In this document: one piece after another, positions 51,011 through 63,432 of the stretch
Position numbering within the stretch: position 1 is the first letter of the stretch
Layout of the letters: every line of letters begins with the position of its first letter
NCBI GenBank assembly: GCA_037957365.1
Contig: JARHVA010005355.1
Location: forward strand, 62,001 to 126,000
Source: Torreya grandis
Lineage: Eukaryota; Streptophyta; Pinopsida; Cupressales; Taxaceae
Length of the DNA: 64,000 nt
Reading direction: 5' to 3'
Notes under the pieces: model-generated
Seen by the model: the letters and a program-made list of their open reading frames with translations, nothing else
What the model was told of the DNA's origin: nothing
Database searches by the model: none
Made by a program: the position numbers and the translations under genes

Positions 51011-51229
51011 GATCCTTTAAAATTTATTATATTAAAACTACATATTTTTGGCCATTTATAAAAATGGGTAATTATACTCATATAATTTAATATAAAAATA
51101 ATGTTAAAAAATTTGATAAAGGGAAAAATAGTTGCAGACTAATTGGCAACAACAACACTATTATATATTGATCTTATCAATGATATTTTTTGAGATGATT
51201 TCACATATTAAAATATTAATTATAAGACA

Positions 51230-51640
51230 TAGATGATGTTATTTAATGGTTATATATGTGCATAAGGAACCAAATCTAGGATGGTCTTTATCACTCCACT
51301 TAGGTAAATAATGCCATGTATATATTGATTAAGTTTTTCATGCACAAATAATATCATACAATATAATAAATTTATCCTTGGCCTCTATGTAGCTCAGGTT
51401 CTCCAAGTAAAATTTATTAATGTCTATGGGGATTCACATTTTGTCATTAATCAAGTCATATATGTCTACTAAACCAAGGAAAAATGCTTGATTGCATATG
51501 AGAATATGGTTCAATACCTATGTGTTCAATTCAAATACTTCTCTATTGAAAATATTCCTCTAAAAGACAATCATTTTGTTGATGTAATGGTAAGTTGGGA
51601 ATCATTGATACCTATTGAAATTAATTATGAGTAATATTTA
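51230..51640 (+). pseudogene. Second RNase H domain of the Tat element
   Basis: It reads ILGLYVAQVLQVKFINVYGD then SHFVINQVIYVY, AYENMVQYLCVQFKYFSIEN and IPLKDNHFVDVMVS. The GDS..VI.QV block, the PY..M...L...F block and the IPR..N..ADALA block are those of the plant-type (archaeal-like) RNase H found only in Tat-lineage elements. This domain sets the lineage. Confidence 0.8.
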
Positions 51641-51859
51641 TTCACTATTAAATTATTATAGTCACCATCAATATCTCATGATGACCTCATAGCTCTATCA
51701 GTTTTAGACACCACACATAGTACAAAAGCATCAAAATGATTTTCTGATATTTATAAATTTTTGCACAAATCTATCATGCCAGATACTTTCACCAATAAAA
51801 ATAATCACAAATTATAGATAAATTCCATTTATTACATCATCATCTATGAGGAATTATTT

Positions 51860-52720
51860 AAGTGATATTTTTATAGACAATTACTTGATGTTTAACATAT
51901 GAAGAAGCTAAGTTGGCTATTAATCAAGAATGTGTTGGCCATTTTAGTAGAAAAGCAATGTCACACAAATTACTTCAATAAGGGTATTATTGGCCCACCA
52001 TATAACTAGAATTCAATACTATGATAAATTATGCAAAAAATATAAATGATATGGAAATCTACACTATGTTCCCTCACAATAATTAAAACCTATTATTCCC
52101 CAATTTATTCATGCTATAGGGCTTTGATCTAATTAGTAAAATCAACCTAGAATTAGTAGGGGGTCACAAATTCATCATTACATCTACATAATACTTTACT
52201 AAGTGGGTATAAACCATTTTATTACAATCAATGAAATGATAAGATGTATTCTACTTTCTCATGACAAATATCATTTCCTATTTTAGCCTACCAACAACCA
52301 TCATTAAAGATAATGATACCTTTTTAAAGAACAAACTAGTGAATAAATTGTGTGCTAAATATAACATCCAACACACATGATCTACTCCATACTACCCAAA
52401 GGGTAATGTCTAAATAGAAGATATAAACAATACAATTAATAATATCATGAACAAAATGGTTACCAAATTTAGTGATGATTGGCATAGTCAACTTGTCTAT
52501 GCACTATGGGCTTACCACATTAGTATTCATACATCAACAAGAGATACTCCTTATTTACTAGTGTACAAAACTAAATTAGTAATCTCACTAGAATTATAAA
52601 TTCCATACTTATGAGTATCCATTATAGGAATTATAAAAAATAACCAATATAGAGATATACATATTCATGAGTTAGAACAACTAGATCACACATGCATCTA
52701 ACCCACATAGCACCTTAGAG
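51860..52720 (+). pseudogene. Integrase of the Tat element
   Basis: The zinc-binding part reads EEAKLAINQECVGHFSRKAM with LLQ-GYYWPTI and a CKKYK (51900-52050). The core has GFDLISKIN (first Asp, near 52125), then GHKFIITST, IIKDNDTFLKN-like sequence (second Asp, near 52305) and YPKGNV-IEDINNTI (Glu, near 52415). All three catalytic acids are thus still encoded, while the frame is broken by stops and shifts. WHSQLVYALWAYHISIHTST and TPYLLVYKTKLVI close the core (52480-52580). Integrase inserts the cDNA into the genome. Confidence 0.8.
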
Positions 52721-52799
52721 CATATCATAAATGAATTGGTAGGCATAAATATCTATGTTCATAATAGATAATTCAAATTTGATGATATCATTCTAAAAT

Positions 52800-55498
52800 A
52801 TAACTTTAGAAATGTCAATGCTAAAGAAGAGACAAAAGGAAAGTTCAAACCAAATTAGCTTGGCCTGTACTTAATCATCAAAAAGTGTAGCCCCAAAGTA
52901 TATTGTCTAGATTCAGTTAACAATAAGGAAATGAAGAATACAATGAACATAATGCATCTAGGGATATTATATTTATAAATACCTTATAATTTACTTGTAC
53001 ATATTTTCATCATTCCATTTTATTTATACATAGTTTCCTTTAACTTGATCCTTGTACATAGTTTCATTTTTCATGTTACTTATACATAGATTATACTTAG
53101 AAAACACAAAAAAATATAATATGATAAAAAATACAAAAATGTTCAAATATTTCTTAAAAAAATAAATTTTTGGTTGTATGCATTTCCATGTTTACATTCC
53201 TTCTATTTTATAGGTACTACATATGTTATCTATGTTAGTGTAGTCAATTTTACCATATATACATGCTTCACTTATTCCATTCAAGTGTTTACAAATTATT
53301 ATAGGATTCTGTTCTTATTTATAGATCCAAAATTTGATATTATCTACCCATTAGGGAAACATACACATATATACTAATTCAACATTGATATATTAACCCA
53401 TTATGGGACATCATACACATAAATTCTAATTTACCAAGTTATATCTTTATATACTACATATCAAATATTTAGCATTGATTATATCTTGATATTGATCATT
53501 TTATACCACACTAATTTTTTGTTGACTACTAATCTAGACTCAAATTATGTACATCTTTGCTCTTATATGGATTTTCATCACATGTTTGTGAATACTTTCA
53601 TTTATAGATTTACTAGTCTAGATTTGATTGTGTCTCTTTTCTTCTACATCTACTCAAGGGCATTTGAATATACCATTGTAATTTCATTACTTTTATGTTT
53701 TATACATGTGCCCATGTCCTTGTATATACTTATTGATTGTGTATGTGACCATTTAAACATGTACATCCATGTGGATCTAAGCCAAACTTATGTTCTCTTT
53801 TATGTATGCATATATTTAAACATGTCCTTGTATGTGTGCCTTTTCTTAAAATTAGTGACATGTTCCCATGTCCATTGTATTGTTAACCCTTGGCCTACTT
53901 TGTGTGCCTCATGTGTTTGTATGTATGATTTCATATATGTGTCCTAGCTATGACACTTATCTCTTGTTTGTTACTTTCACATCTAGTTTTTTATGCCATG
54001 AGAGACCTCATGCATATCCCCTTCCCTCATGGGTGCCTTGATGGACATCATGCCCCATACCCCTAGTTAGTTTACTCAGATTACATATAGATTTTTTGTT
54101 CATATACATGCTTACATTGTTATATATATCTTGAAAACCTTTTAAATGCTAGATCTAAAATACATCATACATTGACAACTTATGCTCAATTTATTTTACA
54201 TTCTAATGTCATATATACAAATTATATTGGTTTATCATGTATATATCATATATTTTTAGTATAACACACATGATACATAGATTTTATTTTGAGGATAATT
54301 ATTAAATAGATTCAAAAATTCCCCCCAAAAGAGGGGGCATTCATAGGGGTTTCTCATAGAGATTAGGCCATCTTAGTGCATTCAAAACATAGTTGTAAAC
54401 ATATAGACATAGATTACAGAGCTCAAACTCAATAAAATATAGTCATACATATATCAGTCTCAATTTTTATTCGACATAATTTTTTTGGATAATAGTGCAT
54501 TACACTACCAGGAGGGTAATGCACTATAGTCCACCCACCACACTATTGTCTAGTAGCCTAAAATATAGAAAAGTCTATAATTATTAGAAAGGTACATAAG
54601 GTATAATTTAAATTTACATAGTCTCAGTCATAGATTATAAGATATGCTTAGTATATATTCAATTTTTACATATAAATACAAAGGTTTGCTTATATTAGGG
54701 GCATCATGTGTGACATGATCACTCCTATTTTATTTTTAGATATGTTTAGGCATAGATTAATATGACTTAGTCAAAAATACATATACAAAAATATAAAAAC
54801 TGGGGGCATGTGCATGGTACATTATTCCCATATGCTCAATTTTACACTAGTTCTCTTAGATGGAATGAAAACCCCATGCCATTATCCATTTTGTATACTT
54901 TAGACACCATATGAACTATTTTTACACCAAAATTACATTAGATTAATGCCTCATTTTATATGTAGTTGTTAGTATTTATGAGTGGACCAGAACCATTTTA
55001 CATTCCCAAGTTCCCATGTGGCCCTTGATCCATTTTATGGTTCAAAGTTCCCAAGTGGTTGAGAGCCATATTTTATAGCTTCATGATACCACATAGTTTC
55101 ACTTTTAGCTTCTTATACTACAAATGTGTATTCAATGATGGAGTCATGACCTAATTAAGTTCTTCATCCATCTACATAATAGGGTTGGATAACTCATCAA
55201 TTTAATCCAAGTTATTCATAGATTATAATCTATCGAATAAGAGTGGGAAATGATGGAGTCAAGGCTAGCTTGAGTTATTAAGCCACCCACACATGAGGAT
55301 TACAAAATCTATTAGATGAGTCCAATGTATTCACCATTTGATCACTATTTAAACACATATGATTTCACTAAGATATGCAATTAATCATAGTTCATAGACC
55401 AAGACCCAAATTCATGGGCTTTACCTCATAGGTAAGTCTAGGTATGTTTCTCCTTCCTTTATCCTAGTCATTTCACTTTGATACACTTATATAATAAA
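52800..55498 (+). other. 3' non-coding region of the Tat element
   Basis: About 2.7 kb between integrase and the polypurine tract, pyrimidine-rich at first. It is homologous to 13847-16300 in the other orientation. A 153-codon open stretch (53486-53947) is rich in Cys, Tyr, Phe and Leu and has no recognisable domain. Matching parts of the other element show no equivalent open frame, so I treat it as chance. Confidence 0.65.
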
Positions 55499-55513
55499 TG
55501 GGGGTAGGGAAAA
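55499..55513 (+). promoter_or_regulatory. Polypurine tract of the Tat element
   Basis: TGGGGGTAGGGAAAA-like run ending exactly where the 3' LTR begins with TGTAGTCATATAAAATG. Confidence 0.8.
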
Positions 55514-56606
55514 TGTAGTCATATAAAATGTGATTTTAATGAAATGAGTGTCATTTTTATCCTCTTCCACACATGTTATCCACCTAGATAATAACGTGAC
55601 CCTTTTATCTATAACACAATGTGTTATTGGAAAAGGGGAAAACACTATTGACACTTAGATTCCCTTTCCCCTAAAAGATATCTTTCCACTTAAAAAATCA
55701 TCTTAGGGTTAACCTATAATCATTTTGTGTCTTGAAAAACATTAGAACACTATATAAAGGACACTCTCATTCATTTATCAAAGAGATGGAAATTATCATG
55801 AACAACCTCAGAAATAGTTATGAAAGTTAAGATTTATTGATCTCTATTTACCCCTTTTTCTACATACATCCACCTATAGTATCCTAAAACTCAATTTTAC
55901 TTGGGTTTCTAGTCTCAATTCACATTCAAAATAATTCAAATGGGCATTCATCCTCAAGCATACTAGCATCACTCTCACTTGCACCATCATTTAGATTGGG
56001 ACAACTACATCGAGGTTGATCTCCTTTTGATGTATTGACATATAAGAAAAACAAGTACATGGGTTGTTAAGGTCATGACAATCCTACCCTACTAACATCA
56101 CTCTTATTTCACTTGTATTCATTAAAACCCTAACAAGCATGGAGGCTTAAGGTTTTATAGTGATATTAGTTAAAGCACATAATAGATGATGTTCCAAGTC
56201 TTGATCATATAGGCATGCCTTATCTAAATAGAGTGAAGGTTTGCCTATAATTTCACTACTTCTCCTACACAAGGTCATTAGTGTAACATAAAAAGTTAAT
56301 AGTATAATACACTATCAAAATAGAGGGTCATGTTATTTTTTGAAGAGGTCTATGACACCTATTTTCTATTTATGACACTCTACCCTACTCTTAAATCACT
56401 TCCATACCTACCACTTGTCTATCTCAATCATATTTTCCATCTAATTACACCTTTATTAATTCATTTATATTTATATAATATCCAAATAAATCAATTAATA
56501 TAAAAATTAATGGTTGTTGATACTATATTATTTTAACCCTTGATTTACTACTTAGCTCATTATCATCCTAAGGTTAAATTCTATAAAATTAAAAAAAGAT
56601 AAATCA
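55514..56606 (+). repeat. 3' LTR of the Tat element
   Basis: 1093 bp, TGTAGTC...ATAAATCA. It pairs with 46680-47916. Its clean TG...CA ends are better kept than those of the 5' LTR. It contains a TATA-like CACTATATAAAGGACA at 55749. Confidence 0.85.
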
Positions 56607-57337
56607 ATAATTATAATGGTATTGACACATTCTATGTCATGGCCAATGTAGTTTTTAAAATAAGAAATTTTATTGGCACATTTTATGCATGATTAGTGCA
56701 GTTGCTTGTAACAAGAGTTTGAATTATAACTATATCAACACATAATGGGTCATAGACAACGTATTTTTTTATAAATGGTTGTAATTGAACAATATCGTGT
56801 TGGCCAATAGAGTCATATTGAGTGGTGTAAATTTGTAAATACATGTTTTTTCCAAGTTTAGATGATTTTGAAGAGATTGAAACTGAAATTAAACCTATTT
56901 GATAGGTTTGATCAATCTTATAAGCTGTAAGATAATTCTAAACATTTTTTATTTGATAAGGCAAAATTAGAAAGTTTTACAAGGACATGCAACCAAAGTT
57001 TAAATAGAAGTAGAATAAAATGAAGCAATACCCAAGGGCTAAAAAACATAGTATGATAGAACAAAAGTAGCTAACTAATTACCAGTGCAAAAGACAAAAT
57101 AGAATAAAGATAGAATAAATAAATTACTTAGGGAGGATATAATTTTACATGAGTGCCTTATAGGTGTTTTTATCCTTCACATTCTCATCATCTTATTCTT
57201 GGTTATCTTTTCCCAAGTTTTATTACTTAGTCCTTTCACAATATCCTTCAATATAATCATTATCAACTTCTCCCAATGTAGCTCCTTCTCTAGTGTATTT
57301 TGAGGGGTGATTTGAGAGGGGGTTTTAAAGAATGGTA
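56607..57337. other. Spacer between Tat and copia elements
   Basis: AT-rich, no frame or repeat that I recognise. Confidence 0.5.
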
Positions 57338-57975
57338 TTAGGAATAAGTGATTAATTATGCAATAAAATTCAACATATAATTCATTCCTCAAAATAATAA
57401 CAACAGAGACATATGGAAGAAATTTAGATCTAAGCAAATACACACATAACACTGATATAATGTGGTTCACCCAATGTGGGCTACATATACCAAGATGCTT
57501 TCAAAATATTATAAATAAGAGGATAAGACAACTCTCAACAAGAACCTCTTATAGAGATAAATTTATCCACCCTGAATTCACACCAACTTTCTTGAGATGC
57601 TAAGCTACAACTCAAACCTGATCACACCAATCAAAGAGAGAATTACATATCTCAAAATGAGATGAAAAATGCAATGAATAATGTGTTACCCCTCACCCAT
57701 ATTTATAATTTTTAAAAATCCCTTGAAAAATGCACCATAACCATATAAATAACCATATCCCCACAAAATATGGCAAAAAATAAGGGAGGTTTCAACCACA
57801 TAATCTCTCAATTCTCTCAACACCTTTAAATCATACCCACTTCCCAAAAATGTGCCACAAATAGGGGAAGTGGTTAAAATTCATCCCACCATTGTAAAAG
57901 GTAAATATTTCATGTTAAAAATGTCTCGTTAACTTTATTTTTACCTTAGGGTTGAAATGGACTCCATATTCAACA
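57338..57975 (-). repeat. 3' LTR of the copia element
   Basis: 638 bp. The element strand starts TGTTGAATATGGAGTCC and ends near TTATTCCTAA. It matches 61954-62593 almost throughout, e.g. ACAACTCTCAACAAGAACCT near 57529 and 62145. Confidence 0.9.
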
Positions 57976-57991
57976 ATCTCCCACTTAGAGT
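57976..57991 (-). promoter_or_regulatory. Polypurine tract of the copia element
   Basis: The element strand reads ACTCTAAGTGGGAGAT immediately before the LTR start TGTTGAAT. Confidence 0.8.
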
Positions 57992-58178
57992 TTATTTCCC
58001 CTTGAACAAAATTTAACACTCTATGATCTTCATGAAGACCAACCAAAGCTAAACATAACCTCAAATTCTCCAATGTGACTACCTTGGTCATCATATCTAT
58101 AGGATTCTATATCATATGTATCTTCTCTAGCTTCACCATGTTTTCATCCAAAGCTATCCTAATGAAATGATACTAAAA

Positions 58179-59620
58179 CTATATGTGCTTCATCCTTGAA
58201 TAGAAAGTAGAGTTATTGGCTAAATGTATAACACTTTGACTATCACTATGTAATCTCCCAAATTTTTGCTTATGCCATAACTCATTAAGTAATTTTTGTA
58301 ACCAAATAATCTCCTTTATAGCCTCTATATTAGAAACATACTCAACCTCTGTGGTTGATAAAGTCACAACCTTCTATATCCAAGAAATCCAACTAATCAT
58401 TATATCCCTGATAGTAAATACATAACTTGTTGTAATCCTCCTACTATCAACCTCCATAATTATATTTGAGTCCAAATAACCATGATAAGTGGTTTCTGAT
58501 CCACCAAATCATAATATTGTACCCATTGTTCCTCTCAAATATCAAAAAATTCACTTCATTGCTTATCAGTGTTCATTACCTGGATTACTCATGCACCTAC
58601 TTACTACTCCCACTACATGGGCAATATCTAGCCTAGTAAAAAACATAGCATACCTTAGGATACCAACCACTAATGATTAAGGTACCTTGGACATATTTAT
58701 ATTTTCTTATTTTGTCTTGGGACACTACTCTTTTGATAATCTGAAATAGCTTGCCAAAGGAGTCCCAACCGGCTTAGCATCCTGCATACTAAAACCATCC
58801 AAAAATTTCTACACATACTCTTCATAGGATAAGATTACCTTTCTTTTATTCCTATCTTGATTTATCCTCATATCAAGTATTTTCTTCATTTCACCTAAAT
58901 CCTTCATAGAAAAGGAATCACCAAGCTACTTCTTGAGTACTTAAATCTATTGCATGTTCTTTCGTACAACCAACATGTCATCTACATACAAGCATAAGAT
59001 AATATAATTACCATCCTAAAATCTCTTGACATACATGAAATCATCATAATGATACCTAGATTAACTTGATTCCAACATAATACTATCAAACTTCTTATAC
59101 CATTATTGTGGAGCTTGTTTTAGGCCATACAAGCTCTTCTTTAGTCTGCACATCAATTTCTCCTTTCCTTCGACCTCATAACCTTATGGCTACTCCATAT
59201 ATAATTCCTCCTCCAAATCACCATGAAGGAATGTTGTCTTCACATCTAATTGTTCTAAGTGCATATCCTCTACTTAAACTATACCAAGCACAATTTTAAT
59301 AGAATTTATATTAATAATAGGAGAAAAAATCTCATCAAAATCAATGCCTTTCTTCTATGAAAACCCCATGAACACCAATTGGTCCTTATACATTTTCCTT
59401 CCTCCATCCTCTTCTTTGATTTTTTATACCCACTTATTCTATAATTCTCTCTTTCCATTGGGTAGCTTCACCAAATCCCATGTCTGGTTCTCCATGAGAG
59501 AACTAGGTTCCTCTTCCATGGCTTGCTCCTACTTCTCCCTAGCACTCGCCTGCATTGCTTCCTTAAAACATTTTGGTTCTCCACTATCAATAAGTAACAA
59601 ATAAATAAAATATATGGGAA
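58179..59620 (-). pseudogene. Copia reverse transcriptase and RNase H
   Basis: The RT begins near 59600 with YLLLIDSGEPKCFKEAMQAS, which matches the LLxxDxGEPxxYxEAM lead-in of copia RT. The catalytic CLYVDDML is intact at 58973-58996 (YVDD at 58976-58987). RNase H near the end (58179-58367) reads TLSTTEVEYVSNIEAIKEII and LHSDSQSVIHLANNSTFYSR, followed by MKHI, the standard copia pattern TLSSTEAEY...DSQSAIxLAxNPxFHxRxKHI. Its catalytic Glu and Asp are retained. The frame between is broken by many stops. This enzyme would make cDNA in virus-like particles. Confidence 0.88.
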
Positions 59621-59699
59621 AATGTTTAGGAGATTTTATGACCCTATAATACCTTATTACTATAAGATTTTGGGGTTCCTTTGTAGGAGGTTCCTGAAT

Positions 59700-60640
59700 T
59701 GTCTTCGTGGATACCTTACCATTTGTAATATCATCCAAAAATGTGTAATATTTTTGTTCTTGTTCCTAAAACTGATCCTTATACATGAATTTTTATTTAA
59801 ATAAAACATCCCTAGATTGAAATATTTTCTTGTGTCTAAGACTCTAAATCTAGAAACCAAAGTCATCCTCATAATAACTAATAAAGGTGCATCTCTCAGA
59901 CTTAGATTCTAACTTAGTCCTATCTTTCTTAAGAACATTAACTAATGCCTCACATATAAAGACCCTAAGGAAAGAATAATTAACTTTCTTACTAGACTAA
60001 GCTTCCATAGGTATGCCTCCATCCAAAATCATTGAAGGTCTTTTATTAATTAGATATACCACTGTGCTAACTACTTCTACCTAAAACATTAGGGGTTGCC
60101 TTACATGTAACCTTATGCTCCTATCACACTCCATTATTTTCATGTTCATCCTTTTTGACACTCCATTCTCCTATGGTGTCCATGGAACCATCCTTTTCCT
60201 ATGAATTCCATTATGTGAACAATAATCATCAAATGCTTTGCTAGAATACTCACCTCTATTTTTCGATCTGAGATATTTCAAATTGAGACCTATTTCATTC
60301 TCAATAAAAGCTTTCCATATTTTTAATGTTTCAAATACATTAGATTTATTCTTAATTCAATAAACCCAAAATCTCCTATTTGCATCATTAATAAATGTAA
60401 CATAATAATTTAAACCACCAATAGAAGATATCTGAGCTAGCCCCCATACATTTGAGTGAACCAACTTTAAATTATTTTCATTATTCATAGGTCCAACCCT
60501 CATGAACTTAACTTGATTATGATTTCCATACACACAATCATCACAAAAGTCCAAATAAACCTATTTCAATCTAGGAAACTTATCTTTCAAGATCTCTATA
60601 CCCTTTTAGCTCATATGACTGAGCTTATAGTTTCATAAAG
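59700..60640 (-). pseudogene. Copia integrase
   Basis: The open stretch 60357-60554 reads DFCDDCVYGNHNQVKF and then KLVHSNVWGLAQISSIGGLN and YYVTFINDANRRFWVY, the copia integrase core start. The first catalytic Asp of H(T/S)DVWGP is Asn here. Further on, the expected SDNGGEY reads SKNRGEY (near 60265), so the second Asp is also lost. The Glu in ENGVSKRMN (near 60165) remains. Two of three catalytic acids changed, in codons where G-to-A (C-to-T on the other strand) explains at least the first. It continues to a RCTFI-like C-terminal part near 59880. Confidence 0.85.
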
Positions 60641-60824
60641 TTGCAACTCTATCTACAATAACTAAATTATAGTGATCAACACTAATATTCAAATATAAAG
60701 TGCCAATTTTCTTACCTCTCACAACCACATGAGCACCCTTGGTAACTTTTCAAGAGTCTACTAAAAACATCACCAAATAACCCTCACTATCTAACTGCCC
60801 CACTAATATTAAATTTAACCTTAA

Positions 60825-61082
60825 TTATGGAACATGTATAACATATTTTAGTAGCAATGTGTTCCCGTTTTGCATATTCACTCTAAAATAACCTTTCCCT
60901 ATTATATTGTATGGTTCATCATAACCAAGATAAACATGTCCAAAATCTCCTTGAATATAATCAATAAAATGATGCCTATGTGGGGTGGCATGAAAAGAAG
61001 CCCCTAAATCTAATACCCAAGATTTAGAAACATTATCCAAGGAAATAATTAAATCATCTTGACTAATAGTACCTATTTTCAT
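60825..61082 (-). pseudogene. Copia protease
   Basis: 86 open codons, including WVLDLGASFHATPHRHHFID and GDFGHVYLGYDEP, then GNTLLLKYVIHVP. The expected active site DSGAS reads DLGAS, a TCA-to-TTA type C-to-T change of the residue after the catalytic Asp. The family consensus WxxDSGAxxHxxxxxxxF and the end LxxVxHVP are otherwise kept. It would cleave the gag-pol polyprotein. Confidence 0.85.
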
Positions 61083-61084
61083 AT

Positions 61085-61874
61085 TTACCTCCTTGGTTTC
61101 CTCATGTTTGGTCTTTTTGTCCTGAAGTTCCTAAAATTCCTTCTTTGTGTGTCCACTTTTCCCATAGTGCCAGCACACCATCTTGACTCTAGATTTAGAT
61201 CTTCCCTGACCCTTTGAATTTCCATGGTTTCCTTCACATTATCTTTTTGTCTCCCTCTAGTCTCCATCATCAAATCATTCCCTAAATATGATTCCCCAAT
61301 GCTCTTCCTTCACATTTCCTTGCTAAGAATCATAATTATAACATCCTCAGACTTTAAACTTCCCTTAGCAGGGATGACATTACTCACATCCATAACTAGA
61401 CCATCCTAGCTATTAAGTAAGAATCACAAAATTAATAAATCCTTATCTTCATCTTCAAATTTAATACCAACAAAAGTTATCATACTCACAACCATATTAA
61501 AATCATTCAAATGATTACCTATAGAACCATTTTTATACATTTTCATATTAAATAACCTTTTGATCAAAAAATATTTTATTAGAGGTAAAGGGTTTTTCAT
61601 ATAGCTCCCCTAATTTCTTCATTAGACCAAATGTGGTCATCTCCTCTAAAATATTGAAGGCAACCAAATATGCAAGGCACAATCATATGGCTCCCAATGC
61701 TTTCCTATTGAACATATTCTAATCTACTTGATTCATACTTGAACATTGGCCTATTTTCCCAATAAAAAGGAGATGAATATCCTTATAAAACAAGTAATCC
61801 TCCATATATATCTTCCATAATCCAAAATTTTACCCATTGAATTTTTCAACTCTAGATCTACCATAATCTGCCAT
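61085..61874 (-). pseudogene. Copia gag with zinc knuckle
   Basis: An ATG at 61874 opens MADYGRSRVEKFNG-NFGLW, then KIYMEDYLFYKDIHLLFIGK, the typical copia gag start (xVxxFNGxNFxxWKxxMxDxL). The zinc knuckle lies at 61140-61175 as CWHYGKSGHTKK. The second Cys (expected CWHC) is Tyr and the last Cys is lost, so it no longer has a full CCHC set. The middle is heavily interrupted by stops. Gag would form the particle that packages the RNA. Confidence 0.8.
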
Positions 61875-61937
61875 AGCTCCCTCTCAAATTAATATCTTTC
61901 CCTATGATTCACCACTTTAGTAAAACCACTAAACCTA

Positions 61938-61949
61938 GCTATGATACTA
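61938..61949 (-). promoter_or_regulatory. Primer-binding site of the copia element
   Basis: The element strand reads TAGTATCATAGC next to the 5' LTR, the initiator-tRNA-Met-type site TGGTATCAGAGC with two transitions. Confidence 0.8.
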
Positions 61950-61953
61950 GTTT

Positions 61954-62593
61954 TTAGGAATAAGTGACTAATTATGCAATAAAATTCAACATGAAAGTCA
62001 TTCCTCAAAATCATAGTAGTAGAGACATATGGAAGAAAATTTAGATCTAAGCATATACACACATGACATCGATATAATGTGATTCACCTAATGTGGGATA
62101 CATCCACCAAGAAGTTCTCAATAATATTATAAACAATAATACAAGACAACTCTCAACAAGAACCTCTTATAGAGATAAATTTCTCTAACTTGAATTCACA
62201 CCAAAATTCCTGAGATGCTAAGCTACGCCTCAAACCCAATCCCACTGATCAAAGAGAGAATTATAGAGCTCAAAATGAGATGCAAAATGCAATGAATAAT
62301 GTGTTACCCCTCACACCTATTTATAATTTTTCAAAATCCCTTGAAAAATGCACGATAACCATAGAGATAACCATATCCCCAAAAAAGAAGGCAAAAAATA
62401 AGGAAGGTTTCAACCACATAATCCCCCAATTCTCTCAACACCTTTAAATCATACCCACTTCCCAAAAATGTGCCACAAATAGGGGAATTGGTTAAAATTC
62501 ATCCCACCATTATAAAATGTAAATATTTCATGTTAAAAATGCCTTGGTAATTTTATTTTTATTGTAGGGTTGAAATGGACTCCATATTCAATA
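61954..62593 (-). repeat. 5' LTR of the copia element
   Basis: 640 bp, partner of 57338-57975. The terminal TG is decayed to TA on the element strand (plus strand ends ATTCAATA). Confidence 0.88.
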
Positions 62594-63430
62594 AATAGAA
62601 CTCTACTAACCCAACATCCTTTTTCTAGGGAGGACCCTTAGCCCTGATGTGATGTGAAAGTTTGTGTATCATTTTGGTAGATACCCTATTTAAGGATTTT
62701 TACTCCTTTATCAGGACATCTAGGCTAAGTCCAACTTCAAGAAGTTTGTTGTTGAAACCCTCCAACTATTTTTTTTGTTCTTCCTGATTATCTCAAATAG
62801 GGGGCCTTTCCTTTTTCAGAATACTCCACAACATTCTCTTACTCAAACTCAATGGGTTTTGGTTTGTTTACTATATGTTAAATAGGGATTCCCCCATGAT
62901 GCTCTTGGAAAAGGGGTTTGTAGGAAGAGGGCTATACTAAGGGTAGTGGGATTCCATGGTTAGGTCTTCCTTAGGGGACTCTTCCTTTATATAAGGCCCT
63001 CCTAGTGGGACTTATTTCCCACTTAGGGTCTTTCCATGATTGACAAGTGAAAATATAAGACCTTTATGAATGATAACATTCGCTTCATTGATTTAGAAGG
63101 TGATGGTTGTGATTTCAAGGGACTTTAGCATGTAGTATGACAAGTTAAATTTAAACCTTGAAAATGGTTAAGAAGTATAAAATGGTGTGAGAAGTTAATC
63201 ATAAACTTACCTTTAGAATTAAGGTATTTCATGATTTACAAGCACACCTCTAGCTAGTACCTTAGTAGGTCCATTTTAGGAAGCCCTTATTATTAGTTTT
63301 TATAGTCTAATTTATCCTAAAGAACCTCTACATTAGATACATTTTATTTGACTAGTCTTTAAAATATTTAAACCCCTCATAGGAATAAACATGAAATCTA
63401 ATGCATTTTTGAATAGGAATTTAAACTAGG
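62594..63430. other. Unassigned stretch right of the copia element
   Basis: Slightly GC-richer and pyrimidine-rich at 62600-62830. No convincing frame, no repeat found. Confidence 0.4.
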
Positions 63431-63432
63431 TG

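Larger units (their letters stand above)
46680..56606 (+). mobile_element. Ty3/gypsy LTR retrotransposon, Tat type with dual RNase H
   Basis: About 9.9 kb with both LTRs (46680-47916 and 55514-56606). A polypurine tract sits directly before the 3' LTR. The order is protease, reverse transcriptase, RNase H, a second RNase H and integrase, then a long 3' non-coding region. The second RNase H between the first RNase H and the integrase is the hallmark of the Tat lineage, which includes Ogre and Retand. Gag is mostly missing or unreadable. All frames carry many stops, so it is inactive. Flanking ATATT (46675-46679) and ATAAT (after 56606) may be a one-mismatch target duplication. It shares LTR, leader and 3' region with the minus-strand element at 12704-30306. 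Confidence 0.85.
57338..62593 (-). mobile_element. Full-length Ty1/copia LTR retrotransposon
   Basis: LTRs at 57338-57975 and 61954-62593 bracket a 4.0-kb interior. The gene order on the minus strand is gag, protease, integrase, reverse transcriptase, RNase H, which is diagnostic for Ty1/copia. An initiator-tRNA-Met-type primer site adjoins the 5' LTR, and a polypurine tract adjoins the 3' LTR. The motifs are of the Tnt1/Tork kind (CWHxGKSGHTKK knuckle, H(T/S)(D/N)VWG in integrase). All genes carry stops or catalytic changes. I could not see a target duplication. Confidence 0.92.

Noticed and set aside
53486..53947. 153-codon open stretch (+) rich in Cys, Tyr, Phe and Leu
   Set aside because: It lies in the 3' non-coding region of the Tat element, has no domain, has pyrimidine-driven composition, and the homologous region of the other element shows no matching frame.
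59108..59604. Plus-strand open stretches (59108-59299, 59344-59604)
   Set aside because: They are the opposite strand of the copia reverse transcriptase.
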